In this document: piece after piece, positions 46,175 to 55,007 of the stretch
Position numbering within the stretch: the stretch's first letter is position 1
Layout of the letters: each line of letters begins with the position of its first letter
Source: Streptomyces sp. 150FB
GTDB taxonomy: Bacteria > Actinomycetota > Actinomycetes > Streptomycetales > Streptomycetaceae
Assembly (NCBI RefSeq): GCF_000818195.1
Contig: NZ_JTHL01000001.1
Span: 5,541,380-5,605,379 of the forward strand
Reading direction: 5' to 3'
Length of the DNA stretch: 64,000 nucleotides
Notes under the pieces: generated by a model
What the model was told of the DNA's origin: nothing
What the model saw: only the letters and a program-made list of their open reading frames with translations
Databases searched by the model: none
Program-made: the position numbers and the translations under genes

Positions 46175-47262
46175 ATCTCGCCGCCGCTGCGACCAATGAG
46201 AGCCTGGCGCACACCAGCAATGTGCTGATCTATTCATCGATGGCCGTCTACATGCTGGCCTTTTTCGCCCATACGGCCGAGTGGCTGTTCGGCAGCAGAA
46301 GCAAGGTCGCCCGCACGGCGGCGGCACTGACCGGCGACGCCAAGGGAGTCTCCACGGCGAACCCGGTCAAGGTACGGGTCGCGAAGGGCGGCTCCACGGC
46401 CGTCCTGGACCGGCCGCAGATCATCACCCGCTCCGCCTCCGGCTCCCGGGACCTGCCCGACGGCCCCGGTGCGCACGGCGGCGACGAACAGGGCGACCTG
46501 TACGGCAGGGTGGCCGTCTCCCTCACCGTCCTCGCCTTCGCCATAGAGGCGTCCGGCGTCCTCGCCCGCGCGCTGTCGGTGAAGCGCGCGCCCTGGGCGA
46601 ACATGTACGAGTTCAGCATCACCTTCTCCGCCGTGGCCGTCGCGGTCTATCTCGTGATGCTCGTGCTGAAGAAGAACATCCGCTGGATCGGACTGCCGCT
46701 CGTCGCCACGGTCCTGCTCGCGCTCGGCCTCGCGGTCACCGTCCTGTACACGGCCAGTGACCAGCTCGTTCCCGCGCTGCACTCGTACTGGCTGTGGATC
46801 CATGTGTCCACAGCGATCCTCTGCGGCGCGGTGTTCTACGTCGGGGCCGTGGCGACGCTGCTCTATCTCTTCCGCGACCGGTACGAGTCCAAGCTGGCCG
46901 CCGGTCTGAAGCCGGGCGCCTTCGCCACCTCCGTCATGGAGCGGCTGCCCGCGTCGGCCACGCTCGACAAGTTCGCCTACCGCATCAACGCGGCCGTCTT
47001 CCCGCTCTGGACGTTCACGATCATCGCGGGCGCGATCTGGGCGGGCGACGCGTGGGGCAAGTACTGGGAGTGGGACCCGAAGGAGACCTGGTCCTTCATC
47101 ACCTGGGTCGCGTACGCCTGCTACCTGCACGCACGCGCCACCGCCGGCTGGAAGGGCCGCAAGGCCGCCTACCTGGCGCTGATCGCCTTCGGCTGCTGGC
47201 TCTTCAACTACTACGGCGTCAACATCTTCGTCACCGGCAAGCACTCGTACGCCGGCGTCTGA
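46171..47262 (+). CDS. ccsB: CcsB/CcsA, cytochrome c haem ligase subunit
   Basis: A 363-residue membrane protein with several helices and the WWD haem-binding motif WGKYWEWDPKETWSFITW, flanked by conserved His (WIHVSTAI, YLHARATAG). With ResB it carries haem outward and attaches it to the CXXCH motif. An extra segment of about 80 residues lies after the first helix. GTG 46171 overlaps resB by 4 bp. Confidence 0.95.
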   Translation: MNLAAAATNESLAHTSNVLIYSSMAVYMLAFFAHTAEWLFGSRSKVARTAAALTGDAKGVSTANPVKVRVAKGGSTAVLDRPQIITRSASGSRDLPDGPGAHGGDEQGDLYGRVAVSLTVLAFAIEASGVLARALSVKRAPWANMYEFSITFSAVAVAVYLVMLVLKKNIRWIGLPLVATVLLALGLAVTVLYTASDQLVPALHSYWLWIHVSTAILCGAVFYVGAVATLLYLFRDRYESKLAAGLKPGAFATSVMERLPASATLDKFAYRINAAVFPLWTFTIIAGAIWAGDAWGKYWEWDPKETWSFITWVAYACYLHARATAGWKGRKAAYLALIAFGCWLFNYYGVNIFVTGKHSYAGV

Positions 47263-47299
47263 GCCGTACGCGGCAGACCCAGCGGACGCAGCAGACACA

Positions 47300-47330
47300 A
47301 ACAGCACCGCCCGTCGAGGGCGGTGCTGTT
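47300..47330 (+). terminator. Terminator hairpin after ccsB
   Basis: AACAGCACCGCCC (47300-47312) and its perfect complement (47318-47330) enclose a 5-bp loop. It ends the resA-ccsB operon and lies before the convergent phospholipase gene. Confidence 0.85.
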
Positions 47331-47362
47331 GTGCGTCGCGGGTGCGGGTGCGTCACCTACGG

Positions 47363-47382
47363 CGTACGTACGTACGTACGTA
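47363..47382. repeat. Microsatellite (CGTA)5
   Basis: Five perfect CGTA units lie 13 bp beyond the stop codon of the phospholipase gene. Confidence 0.8.
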
Positions 47383-47395
47383 CGGCCCGAGCGCG

Positions 47396-48823
47396 TCAGC
47401 GGCGCGGCCGCCCGCCCTGCTCCTGCGTCGGCGGCTTCTGGCCGGTGGTCGGCAGCGTGGGCTTGGGAAGCGTCGCCACCTCCTCCTTGGCCTGCTCCAA
47501 CTGCTCGGCCGTGTCGTCCGGAAGCGCCGGCGGATTCGTGGCGGCCTGCTGGAAGCCGAAGGCGGAGGTCAGGTCGCCGAAGGTACGGCGGCGCCACTGG
47601 GTGATGTTCGGCTCCTCCACCCCGGTGAACCGCTCCAGGAACTGGAGCACCGACGTGTGGTCGAACGCCTCACCGGCCGCCCAGCCACCCACCGTCCAGG
47701 GTGAGATGACGATGCACGGCACCCGGAAGCCGCCGCCGATGGGCAGCCCCTGGACGAACTCGTCGACCGTCCCCGCCTTCGGCGTGGGCGGCGGCACATG
47801 GTCGAACAGTCCGTCGTTCTCGTCGTAGTTGAGGATGAAGGCGGTCTTGCGCCACACCTTCGGGTTGGACGCGATGGCCTCGATCTTGGAAGCGACGAAG
47901 TCCGCCCCCGCCGCGGGCAGATAGTCGGGGTGCTCCGACTGGGCCGCCGTCGGCAGGATCCAGGAGACGGCAGGCAGCCGGTCGTTACGGGCGTCGTCCT
48001 CGAAGGTGCCCTCGGGCTGCGCCACCATGGCGCGCTCGTACAGCGGGTCGCCGGGCTTGGCGTCCTGGAACTGCTGGAACTCCGACAGCATGTTCGTGCC
48101 GTAGTTGTCGGTCTGCTGGTACACCTTCCAGTCGACCCCCGCCGCCTGGAGCCGCTCGGCGTACGTTGTCCACCGGTACGGTTTCGGCGCCGAGTTGGAC
48201 ATGACGGGACCGCCCTTGGTGCCGGACGGGTCGATGCTCGCTGTCATCCAGTACAGCCGGTTCGGCCAGGTCGGGCCCATGACCGAGCAGAAGTAGTTGT
48301 CGCAGATGGTGAACGCCTCGGCCAGCGCGAACTGGAAGGGGATGTCCGCCCGGGTGTGGTAGCCCATGACGTACGGGCCGTTGGCCCCGTCGGCCGCGCG
48401 GTGCGCCGGCAGCCACTTGTCCATCTTCCCGTTGTTCCACGCCTGGTGCTGTACGGCCCACGCGTGGCTGGTGGAGGGGATCGCCTGGGCGCTGGTGCTG
48501 TGGGTGTCGAGGCGGAACGGCAGCATGTACCCCTCGGGGTTGACCGCGTCCGGCTGGTAGAAGACCGACTTGCCGGTGGAGAGTCGCAGGGCGTTGGGAT
48601 CGGCGAAGCCGCGTACGCCCTTCAGGGTGCCGAAGTAGTGGTCGAACGAACGGTTCTCCTGCATCAGCAGGACAACGTGCTCGATGTCGTCCAGCGAGCC
48701 CTGCCGGGGCGGCCCGGCGGCCACCGCCTTCTGCACGCTGGGCGGGAGCAGGCTGAGAGCCGCGGCGCCACCGAGGGCGCCGGCTGTCGAACCGAGGAGT
48801 CTGCGGCGGGTCATTTCGGGCAT
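47396..48823 (-). CDS. Secreted phosphoesterase, phospholipase C type
   Basis: A 475-residue exported enzyme. The start has a twin-arginine signal (TRRRLLGSTAGALGG). The phospholipase C/acid phosphatase domain begins with HVVLLMQENRSFDHYFGTL and has DNYFCSVMGPTWPNRLY, WILPTAAQSEHPDY and YDENDGLFDHVPPP, the metal-ligand motifs of the family. It should cleave phospholipids or other phosphate esters outside the cell and may be induced by phosphate starvation. ATG 48823 is chosen; ATG 48814 is also possible. Confidence 0.92.
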   Translation of the reverse strand: MPEMTRRRLLGSTAGALGGAAALSLLPPSVQKAVAAGPPRQGSLDDIEHVVLLMQENRSFDHYFGTLKGVRGFADPNALRLSTGKSVFYQPDAVNPEGYMLPFRLDTHSTSAQAIPSTSHAWAVQHQAWNNGKMDKWLPAHRAADGANGPYVMGYHTRADIPFQFALAEAFTICDNYFCSVMGPTWPNRLYWMTASIDPSGTKGGPVMSNSAPKPYRWTTYAERLQAAGVDWKVYQQTDNYGTNMLSEFQQFQDAKPGDPLYERAMVAQPEGTFEDDARNDRLPAVSWILPTAAQSEHPDYLPAAGADFVASKIEAIASNPKVWRKTAFILNYDENDGLFDHVPPPTPKAGTVDEFVQGLPIGGGFRVPCIVISPWTVGGWAAGEAFDHTSVLQFLERFTGVEEPNITQWRRRTFGDLTSAFGFQQAATNPPALPDDTAEQLEQAKEEVATLPKPTLPTTGQKPPTQEQGGRPRR

Positions 48824-48986
48824 GGGGGAACCCACTTCCGGTGAGTCGCATGGGGTGTGGCCGACCGCACACGACTCTCGCCGGGCGAAGGCGACGAGGA
48901 GCAGGCACATTGCGTGAACGCTGCATCAAGCGATCGCAAAGGCGTCAACCGGTGGCAAAGCCCCCCACCGGTCCGGGTGGTGACGG

Positions 48987-49466
48987 TCAGTCGTCCTCAG
49001 CGGCGCCGATGTCCTCGTACCACAGCTCGGGGCGGTCCTCGATGAAAGCCCCCATGAGCGCGGCGCATCCGGGGTCGTCGAGCAGCACGATCTCCACGCC
49101 GTGCTCGGCCAGCCAGTCGTGCCCGCCGTGGAAGGTCCGCGCCTCGCCGATCACCACCCGCGAGATCCCGAACTGCCTGACGAGACCCGAGCAGTACCAG
49201 CACGGCGAGAGCGTCGTCACCATGGTCGTGCCACGGTACGAGCGCTGCCGGCCGGCCGCGCGGAACGCCGCCGTCTCGGCGTGCAGCGACGGATCGCCGT
49301 CCTGGACGCGGCGGTTGTGGCCACGGCCGAGCAGCGTCCCGTCGGCGCCGTACAGCGCCGCTCCGATCGGGATGCCACCCTCGGCGAGCCCGGCGCGCGC
49401 CTCGGCGACCGCTGTCACCAGCCACTCCCGTGCCCGCGCCCGCTCCGGCTCGTCGTATCGACGCAT
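48987..49466 (-). CDS. Cytidine/guanine-type deaminase
   Basis: A 159-residue zinc deaminase with HAETAAFRAAG and TLSPCWYCSGLV (the zinc His and Cys residues and catalytic Glu). It should deaminate a nucleobase such as cytosine or guanine. It is 8 bp downstream of the PLD-N membrane protein gene on the same strand. Confidence 0.85.
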   Translation of the reverse strand: MRRYDEPERARAREWLVTAVAEARAGLAEGGIPIGAALYGADGTLLGRGHNRRVQDGDPSLHAETAAFRAAGRQRSYRGTTMVTTLSPCWYCSGLVRQFGISRVVIGEARTFHGGHDWLAEHGVEIVLLDDPGCAALMGAFIEDRPELWYEDIGAAEDD

Positions 49467-49474
49467 CGCGGCGG

Positions 49475-49933
49475 TCAGGGCTTCGGGGGCGTGTCGTCGG
49501 CGCCGCCGCTGTTGCCGCCACCGCCACCGCCACCGCCACCGCTGCCGCTGCCGTCCCGCTCGCGGCGCTCTATCTCCTCCTCGCGCCGTCGCAGGTCCGC
49601 CTCCCACTGCTCCAGATGTGATGCCGCTTCGGCGTCGTCCAGCGGCGCGGCGGCCGGGGCCCCGGCGGCGGCCCTGCCCCGGTCGTCCTTCAGGGAGTTG
49701 AGGAACTCGGGGTTGTCATCGGGGGCGACCCACCCGCCACCCGCTCCGGCCGGGGTCCGGTCCCTGCCCACGATCATCCAGGAGATGGAGCCGACCAGCG
49801 GGAAGAGCAGGACGAGAATCGCCCAGAGCGGCTTGGGGAGGTAACGGATCTCTTTCTCATCGGTGGTGACGCAGTCGATGAACGCGTAGATGCTCAGGCC
49901 CAGCGGTACCAGAATCATCAGCACCCGAAGCAT
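49475..49933 (-). CDS. Membrane protein with phospholipase D-nuclease N-terminal domain (PLDc_N)
   Basis: A 152-residue protein with two hydrophobic helices ([40 protein letters not shown]) that form the PLDc_N domain, followed by a charged helix ([15 protein letters not shown]) and a Gly-rich tail. No catalytic part is present. ATG 49933 is chosen for the direct start of the first helix. The Gly-rich tail is encoded by a GGC/GGT repeat. Confidence 0.8.
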   Translation of the reverse strand: MLRVLMILVPLGLSIYAFIDCVTTDEKEIRYLPKPLWAILVLLFPLVGSISWMIVGRDRTPAGAGGGWVAPDDNPEFLNSLKDDRGRAAAGAPAAAPLDDAEAASHLEQWEADLRRREEEIERRERDGSGSGGGGGGGGGNSGGADDTPPKP

Positions 49934-50091
49934 GGCGGTCCCCCTGCACATGGAGAGCGCGGCCGGATCACGACCACGGTGAGGGTCCAGCCTAGCGACT
50001 GAGCGCTCCACGTCCTGAGTTATCCACAGAGGCCGCGGTTGTCGGCGGTGTGCCATCGAGCCGGACCGGCGGGGATGACACACTGGAGCGC

Positions 50092-51543
50092 ATGGCTTAC
50101 GACGATCTTCGCTCGCTGCTCAGGGCATTGGAGCGCGAGGGTGACCTCAAGCGCGTCAAGGCGGAGGTCGATCCGTATCTGGAGGTCGGGGAGATCGTCG
50201 ACCGGGTGAACAAGGCCGGCGGCCCCGCGCTGCTGTTCGAGAACGTCAAGGGGTCGGCGATGCCCCTGGCCATGAACGTGTACGGGACGGACCGCCGGCT
50301 GCTGAAGGCGCTCGGGCTGACGTCGTACGCGGACATCAGCGACAAGATCGGCGGACTGCTCAAGCCGGAGCTGCCGCACGGCTTCGTCGGCGTACGCGAG
50401 GCCTTCGGCAAGCTCGGCACGATGGTCCACGTACCGCCCAAGAAGGTGAAGGACGCCCCTGTCCAGGAGGTCGTCCTCACCGGCGACGACGTGGACCTGG
50501 ACCAGTTGCCCGCGCTCTTCACCTGGCCGGAGGACGGCGGGTCATTCTTCAACCTGGGTCTCACCCACACGAAGGACCCGGAGAGCGGCGTACGCAATCT
50601 CGGCCTCTACCGCCTCCAGCGCCACGACCGGCGCACCATCGGGATGCACTGGCAGATCCACAAGGACAGCCGCAACCACTACCAGGTGGCCGCCAGGCGT
50701 GGTGAACGGCTGCCGGTCGCCATCGCGTTCGGCTGTCCGCCCGCCGTGACGTACGCCTCCACGGCGCCGCTGCCCGGTGACATCGACGAGTACCTCTTCG
50801 CCGGCTTCGTCCAGGGCAAGCGGATCGAGATGGTCGACTGCAAAACCGTTCCGCTCCAGGTGCCGGCCAACGCCGAAGTGGTCATCGAGGGCTGGCTGGA
50901 GCCGGGCAAGACGCTGCCGGAGGGTCCTTTCGGGGACCACACCGGCTTCTACACCCCCCAGGAGCCGTTCCCCGCGCTCACCATCGACTGCGTGACCATG
51001 CGGCGCCGGCCGCTGCTCCAGTCGATCGTGGTCGGCAGGCCGCCGACGGAGGACGGGCCGCTGGGACGGGCGACCGAACGCTTCTTCCTGCCGCTGCTCA
51101 AGATCATCGTGCCGGACATCGTGGACTACCACCTGCCCGAGTCGGGCGGCTTCCACAACTGCGCGATCGTCTCGATCGACAAGAAGTACCCGAAGCACGC
51201 CCAGAAGGTGATGCACGCCGTCTGGGGCGCGCACATGATGTCGCTGACCAAGCTCATCGTGGTCGTCGACTCGGACTGTGATGTCCACGACCTGCACGAG
51301 GTGGCCTGGCGCGCGCTCGGCAACACCGACTACGCGCGCGACCTCACCGTGGTCGAGGGCCCGGTCGACCACCTCGACCACGCGTCCTACCAGCAGTTCT
51401 GGGGCGGGAAGGCGGGGATCGACGCGACCCGGAAGCTCCCCGAGGAGGGGTATACGCGGGACGGCGGCTGGCCGCATATGGTCGAGTCGGACCCGGAAAC
51501 CTCCGATCGGGTGACAAAGCGCTGGAAGGAGTACGGGCTGTGA
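50092..51543 (+). CDS. UbiD-family decarboxylase (futalosine menaquinone pathway)
   Basis: A 483-residue enzyme with the UbiD pattern: [18 protein letters not shown] at the start, [16 protein letters not shown], then [13 protein letters not shown] and [20 protein letters not shown], which include the prenyl-FMN and catalytic Glu/Arg region. It should decarboxylate a naphthoate intermediate with the UbiX-type flavin made by the 53371 gene. ATG 50092 follows GGAG. A 39-codon frame overlaps its stop and leads into mqnP. Confidence 0.9.
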   Translation: MAYDDLRSLLRALEREGDLKRVKAEVDPYLEVGEIVDRVNKAGGPALLFENVKGSAMPLAMNVYGTDRRLLKALGLTSYADISDKIGGLLKPELPHGFVGVREAFGKLGTMVHVPPKKVKDAPVQEVVLTGDDVDLDQLPALFTWPEDGGSFFNLGLTHTKDPESGVRNLGLYRLQRHDRRTIGMHWQIHKDSRNHYQVAARRGERLPVAIAFGCPPAVTYASTAPLPGDIDEYLFAGFVQGKRIEMVDCKTVPLQVPANAEVVIEGWLEPGKTLPEGPFGDHTGFYTPQEPFPALTIDCVTMRRRPLLQSIVVGRPPTEDGPLGRATERFFLPLLKIIVPDIVDYHLPESGGFHNCAIVSIDKKYPKHAQKVMHAVWGAHMMSLTKLIVVVDSDCDVHDLHEVAWRALGNTDYARDLTVVEGPVDHLDHASYQQFWGGKAGIDATRKLPEEGYTRDGGWPHMVESDPETSDRVTKRWKEYGL

Positions 51544-51659
51544 ACGACGCGACGACCACGGAGACGGCCACCGAGGTGACCATCGAGGCCACTGAGGGGA
51601 CGGGCGGCGGCAGCGGCCGAACCGCTCTCCTCCTGGGCGAGGACGGTCCGGTCCTGTGA
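51540..51659 (+). CDS. 39-codon link peptide between the UbiD gene and mqnP
   Basis: GTG 51540 overlaps the UbiD stop, and the TGA at 51657-51659 overlaps the GTG of mqnP at 51656. The product [20 protein letters not shown] and a Gly/Leu-rich tail has no known domain. Overlap at both ends suggests translational relay, so it may be expressed only to pass ribosomes on. Confidence 0.45.
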   Translation: MNDATTTETATEVTIEATEGTGGGSGRTALLLGEDGPVL

Positions 51660-52576
51660 CCAGTGCCGCCGAAGGATTCGTCGGCCCGGGTCCCGCCCAG
51701 CCGAACAGCAAGGTGCGGGCCTTCCTGCGGCTCGTGATGATCGAGCACTCGGTCTTCGCGCTGCCCTTCGCCTACACCGCCGCGCTGACCGCCATGCTCC
51801 AGTTGGACAGCGACATCCACTGGGGCCGGCTGCTGCTGGTCACCATCGCCATGGTGGGTCTCCGTACGTTCGCGATGGCCTGCAACCGCATCATCGACCG
51901 CGAGATCGACGCCCGTAACCCGCGCACGGCGGGCCGCGAACTGGTGACGGGCGCGGTGTCCGTCCGCTCCGCCTGGGTCGGCGCCGGCATCGCCGTCGTC
52001 TTCTTCCTGGGCGCCGCGGCGCTGTTGAACCCGCTGTGTCTGGCCCTCGCGCCCGTCGCCGTCGTGCCGATGGTCGTCTACCCGTACGGGAAGCGGTTCA
52101 CGAACTTCCCGCACGCCATCCTCGGCATCGCCCAGGCCATCGGCCCGATCGGCGCCTGGCTCGCGGTCACCGGGCACTGGTCCTGGAACGCGGTCATCCT
52201 CGGCCTCGCCGTCGGGATCTGGATCGGCGGCTTCGACTTGATATTCGGCTGCCAGGACGTCCAGGCGGACCGGGTCCAGGGCGTGAAGTCCGTACCGGCC
52301 CGCTTCGGTATCCCGGCCGCGCTGTACGGGGCGCGCGCCTCCGCCGTCGTGACCACGGGCCTGCTGGTCTGGTACGCGCTGGCCACCGGCGCCGGGGCGT
52401 TCTTCTGGGTGGGGCTGGTGATCGTCGCCGGGGCCTTCATCTACGAGCACACGATCGTGAAGCCGCACGACCTGTCGCGTCTGAACAAGGCGTTCTTCCA
52501 GGTGAACGGCTTCATCGGCATCGCGCTGTTCGTGTGCGCGCTGCTGGACCTGCTGGTGCGCGGCCTCAGCGTATGA
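51656..52576 (+). CDS. mqnP: MqnP, UbiA-family prenyltransferase
   Basis: A 306-residue membrane protein with about eight helices and the two Asp-rich sites of the family: ACNRIIDREIDARNPRTAGR and DVQADRVQGVKSVPARFG. It attaches a polyprenyl chain in the futalosine menaquinone pathway. GTG 51656 overlaps the link peptide stop. Confidence 0.92.
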   Translation: MTSAAEGFVGPGPAQPNSKVRAFLRLVMIEHSVFALPFAYTAALTAMLQLDSDIHWGRLLLVTIAMVGLRTFAMACNRIIDREIDARNPRTAGRELVTGAVSVRSAWVGAGIAVVFFLGAAALLNPLCLALAPVAVVPMVVYPYGKRFTNFPHAILGIAQAIGPIGAWLAVTGHWSWNAVILGLAVGIWIGGFDLIFGCQDVQADRVQGVKSVPARFGIPAALYGARASAVVTTGLLVWYALATGAGAFFWVGLVIVAGAFIYEHTIVKPHDLSRLNKAFFQVNGFIGIALFVCALLDLLVRGLSV

Positions 52577-52600
52577 GCCGGCCTCGGCGGATGGGCCGGC

Positions 52601-53236
52601 TCAGCGTATGAGTCCGGCGGCCGGGCCGCCCACCACCGCCGGTCGCCGCTTGCGGAACAGGAAGGCGGCGGCCACGCCGCCGATGAGGCCGAAGAGGTGG
52701 CCCTGCCAACTGATGGACGGGTCACCCGGCAGCACGCCCCACAGCACCGAGCCGTAGACCGCAAGCACCACCAGGCCGACCACGATGTCGAGCCCGCTGC
52801 GGTTGACGAAGCCGCGCACCAGCAGATAGCCGAGCAGCCCGAAGATCACGCCCGAGGCTCCGACCGTGTTCGAGTGGTCGGGAGCGGTCAGCCAGACGCC
52901 GAGCCCGCCGATGATCATGATGGTGACGACCACCGCCGCGAACCGGCGCAGCCCGCTCAGCGCCGCGATGAACCCGAGGACCAGCAGCGGCACGGTGTTG
53001 GAGATCAGGTGCGCGAAGCCGTGGTGCAGGAAGGCCATCGGGATGACATCGCGCAGCTCGCCGAAGTTGCGCGGGCTCAGTCCGTACGTGTCGAGGGAGC
53101 CGCCCGTCGCGGAATCCACCACTTCGAGCACCCAGAGCAGCGCCACCCACAGGACCATCACCGCGCCGGCGCCTTTCACGCGGTCCGACCGGCTCGGTGA
53201 GGTGGTGGTGGGCGTACTGATTCCTGGATACGACAT
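52601..53236 (-). CDS. Rhomboid-family intramembrane serine protease
   Basis: A 211-residue membrane protein with six hydrophobic segments. The catalytic Ser is in GASGVIFGLLGY and the His in WQGHLFGLIGG; the HGFAHLISNTVPL helix is also conserved. It cuts membrane proteins within the bilayer. ATG 53236 follows GAGGGG. It is convergent with mqnP and divergent from the UbiX gene. Confidence 0.92.
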   Translation of the reverse strand: MSYPGISTPTTTSPSRSDRVKGAGAVMVLWVALLWVLEVVDSATGGSLDTYGLSPRNFGELRDVIPMAFLHHGFAHLISNTVPLLVLGFIAALSGLRRFAAVVVTIMIIGGLGVWLTAPDHSNTVGASGVIFGLLGYLLVRGFVNRSGLDIVVGLVVLAVYGSVLWGVLPGDPSISWQGHLFGLIGGVAAAFLFRKRRPAVVGGPAAGLIR

Positions 53237-53370
53237 CGGGGCCCCTCGCAGTCCATGGAGTCCGAAGGTCCGTGGCGTCCGGAGGAGCGCCACGACTGGT
53301 TTTCCGCTACGGGAACGTCCGGGGCACCGTCATCGGTTCCTGCCGTCGGCCGCCGGATAGGCTCGGATGT

Positions 53371-54114
53371 GTGAAGCCCGCACAGTACGCAGACCGACAC
53401 AGCCCGCGACACCCGGGCCACGAGCCGGCGAACGAGCCGGAGCGCGAGCCGGAGCGTGAGCAGCGGCGGCCCTGGGTCGTCGGGGTGTCGGGCGCTTCGG
53501 GGACCCCGTACGCGGCCGCCGTGCTGCGCGGTCTGCTGGACGCGGGCGAGAGCGTGGACCTGGTCATCAGCAGGGCGTCACGGCTGACGCTGCTCGACGA
53601 GACGGGTATCTCGTACCGGGACGCGCACTGGCGGGACGACCTCGGCACCTGGCTGGCCAGGGGGGCCGACGGCAAGCCGGACACCTTCGCGCCGGACCTG
53701 GCGGGCGTACGCCACTGGGCCGCCGGAGACCTGGCCGCCGGGCCGTCCTCCGGGTCGTACCCCGTCAAGGGGATGCTGATCGTGCCGGCGTCCACGGCCT
53801 GTGTGGCGGGCGTGGCGCTCGGTCTGTCGAAGGACCTGTTGCAGCGCGCGGCGAGCGTGACGCTCAAGGAGCGGCGGAAGCTGGTGGTCGCCGTGCGCGA
53901 GACGCCGCTGAGCGGCCAGACCCTCAGGCATCTGGTGGCGCTGGACGACGCGGGCGCCGTGGTGCTGCCCGCGTCTCCGGCGTTCTACGCGGGCGCGACG
54001 CACATCCAGGACCTGGTGGACTTCGTCGCGGGGCGGGCCCTCGACGCGGCGGGTGTGCCGCACAAGCTGTACCGCCGCTGGGAAGGGGAGCTGGGGGGCT
54101 CTCGTGGGGACTGA
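53371..54114 (+). CDS. UbiX-family flavin prenyltransferase
   Basis: A 247-residue protein. After a charged, Glu/Arg/Pro-rich start of about 35 residues (EPANEPEREPEREQRR), the flavodoxin-like UbiX domain follows: VVGVSGASGTPYAAAVLRGL, VPASTACVAGVALGLSKDL and RKLVVAVRETPLS. It makes the prenylated FMN cofactor needed by the UbiD-type decarboxylase upstream. GTG 53371 is chosen. Confidence 0.92.
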   Translation: MKPAQYADRHSPRHPGHEPANEPEREPEREQRRPWVVGVSGASGTPYAAAVLRGLLDAGESVDLVISRASRLTLLDETGISYRDAHWRDDLGTWLARGADGKPDTFAPDLAGVRHWAAGDLAAGPSSGSYPVKGMLIVPASTACVAGVALGLSKDLLQRAASVTLKERRKLVVAVRETPLSGQTLRHLVALDDAGAVVLPASPAFYAGATHIQDLVDFVAGRALDAAGVPHKLYRRWEGELGGSRGD

Positions 54115-54181
54115 GCGGAATGCGCGGGGGCGCCCGCCGCGTGCGGTGAGCGCGGTACGGGCGCCGGTGCGAATCCGCTGG

Positions 54182-54316
54182 TCAGCGCCGCTTGTCGCGG
54201 CGGGGCGCGCGGGACTTGGCGGTGCGCGGCGCGGCGGGGACCTTGTGCGAGCGCGAGCGGTCGGCCAACTCCTGCAACGAGCGCATATGGGCGTAAGCCA
54301 TTTCGATCGTGTACAC
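54182..54316 (-). CDS. Small basic conserved protein
   Basis: A 44-residue, highly basic product beginning MYTIEMAYAHMRSLQELADR and ending in an Arg/Lys-rich tail. GTG 54316 has AGGAG 11 bp upstream; ATG 54301 would give 39 residues. It is between the UbiX gene and the Lrp-type regulator and its function is unknown. Confidence 0.55.
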   Translation of the reverse strand: MYTIEMAYAHMRSLQELADRSRSHKVPAAPRTAKSRAPRRDKRR

Positions 54317-54456
54317 GGGGAAACCCACTCCTGAAGTTTGAGAGTTCGAAGGACCGTCGTTGATTCTTTGACCGATTCGCAGGGTGTCGGCCCTGCATGC
54401 CTTAGATTCTACACTCAATCTTGCGAGATCGCTGAACAATGGAAGGCTCAAGGCAT

Positions 54457-54909
54457 ATGGACGCCGTGGACAGGCAGCTCATCCAGGCCCTCAGGGAGAA
54501 CGGCAGGGCCTCCTACGCCGAGCTGGGCCGGCTCGTCGGGCTCTCCGGACCCAGCGTCACCGACCGCATCAACCGGCTCGAGGCGGCGGGTGTCATCACC
54601 GGCTACCGTGCCACGGTCGACGCGGCCTCGCTCGGTCTGGGCGTCACCGCGCTGATCGGGATCTCCCTCTCCGACGCCGCCGACCACGAGGACGTGGCCC
54701 GCCGGATGCGCGACCTCGGGGAGATCGAGGACTGCTGGTTCATCGCCGGCGACGACTCGTACATGCTCAAGGTGCGGGCGGACAACGTGGACGGCCTGGA
54801 GAAGACGATCGGCCGCCTCAGTAAGACGAAGGGCGTCTCCCGGACGCGCACCACCATCGTTCTCTCCACGAAGTGGGAGAACAGAGTCGGCGAACTTCCC
54901 GAGGAGTGA
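54457..54909 (+). CDS. Lrp/AsnC-family regulator
   Basis: A 150-residue protein. The helix-turn-helix starts MDAVDRQLIQALRENGRASY and continues with SGPSVTDRINRLEAAGVITG. A RAM-type ligand-binding domain follows (ALIGISLSDAADHEDVARRM, CWFIAGDDSYMLKV). It likely responds to an amino acid. ATG 54457 is chosen; ATG 54439 would add six residues. It is 98 bp upstream of mqnE. Confidence 0.92.
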   Translation: MDAVDRQLIQALRENGRASYAELGRLVGLSGPSVTDRINRLEAAGVITGYRATVDAASLGLGVTALIGISLSDAADHEDVARRMRDLGEIEDCWFIAGDDSYMLKVRADNVDGLEKTIGRLSKTKGVSRTRTTIVLSTKWENRVGELPEE

Positions 54910-55007
54910 AGGCCGGCAGTCCCGAGGGGCGAGGCCAGCGTCGGACTTGTCCGACCGAGGGCGTACGCTCGACAGGCCCGATTGGTAGACGTATGGGAGG
55001 CGGCGGG

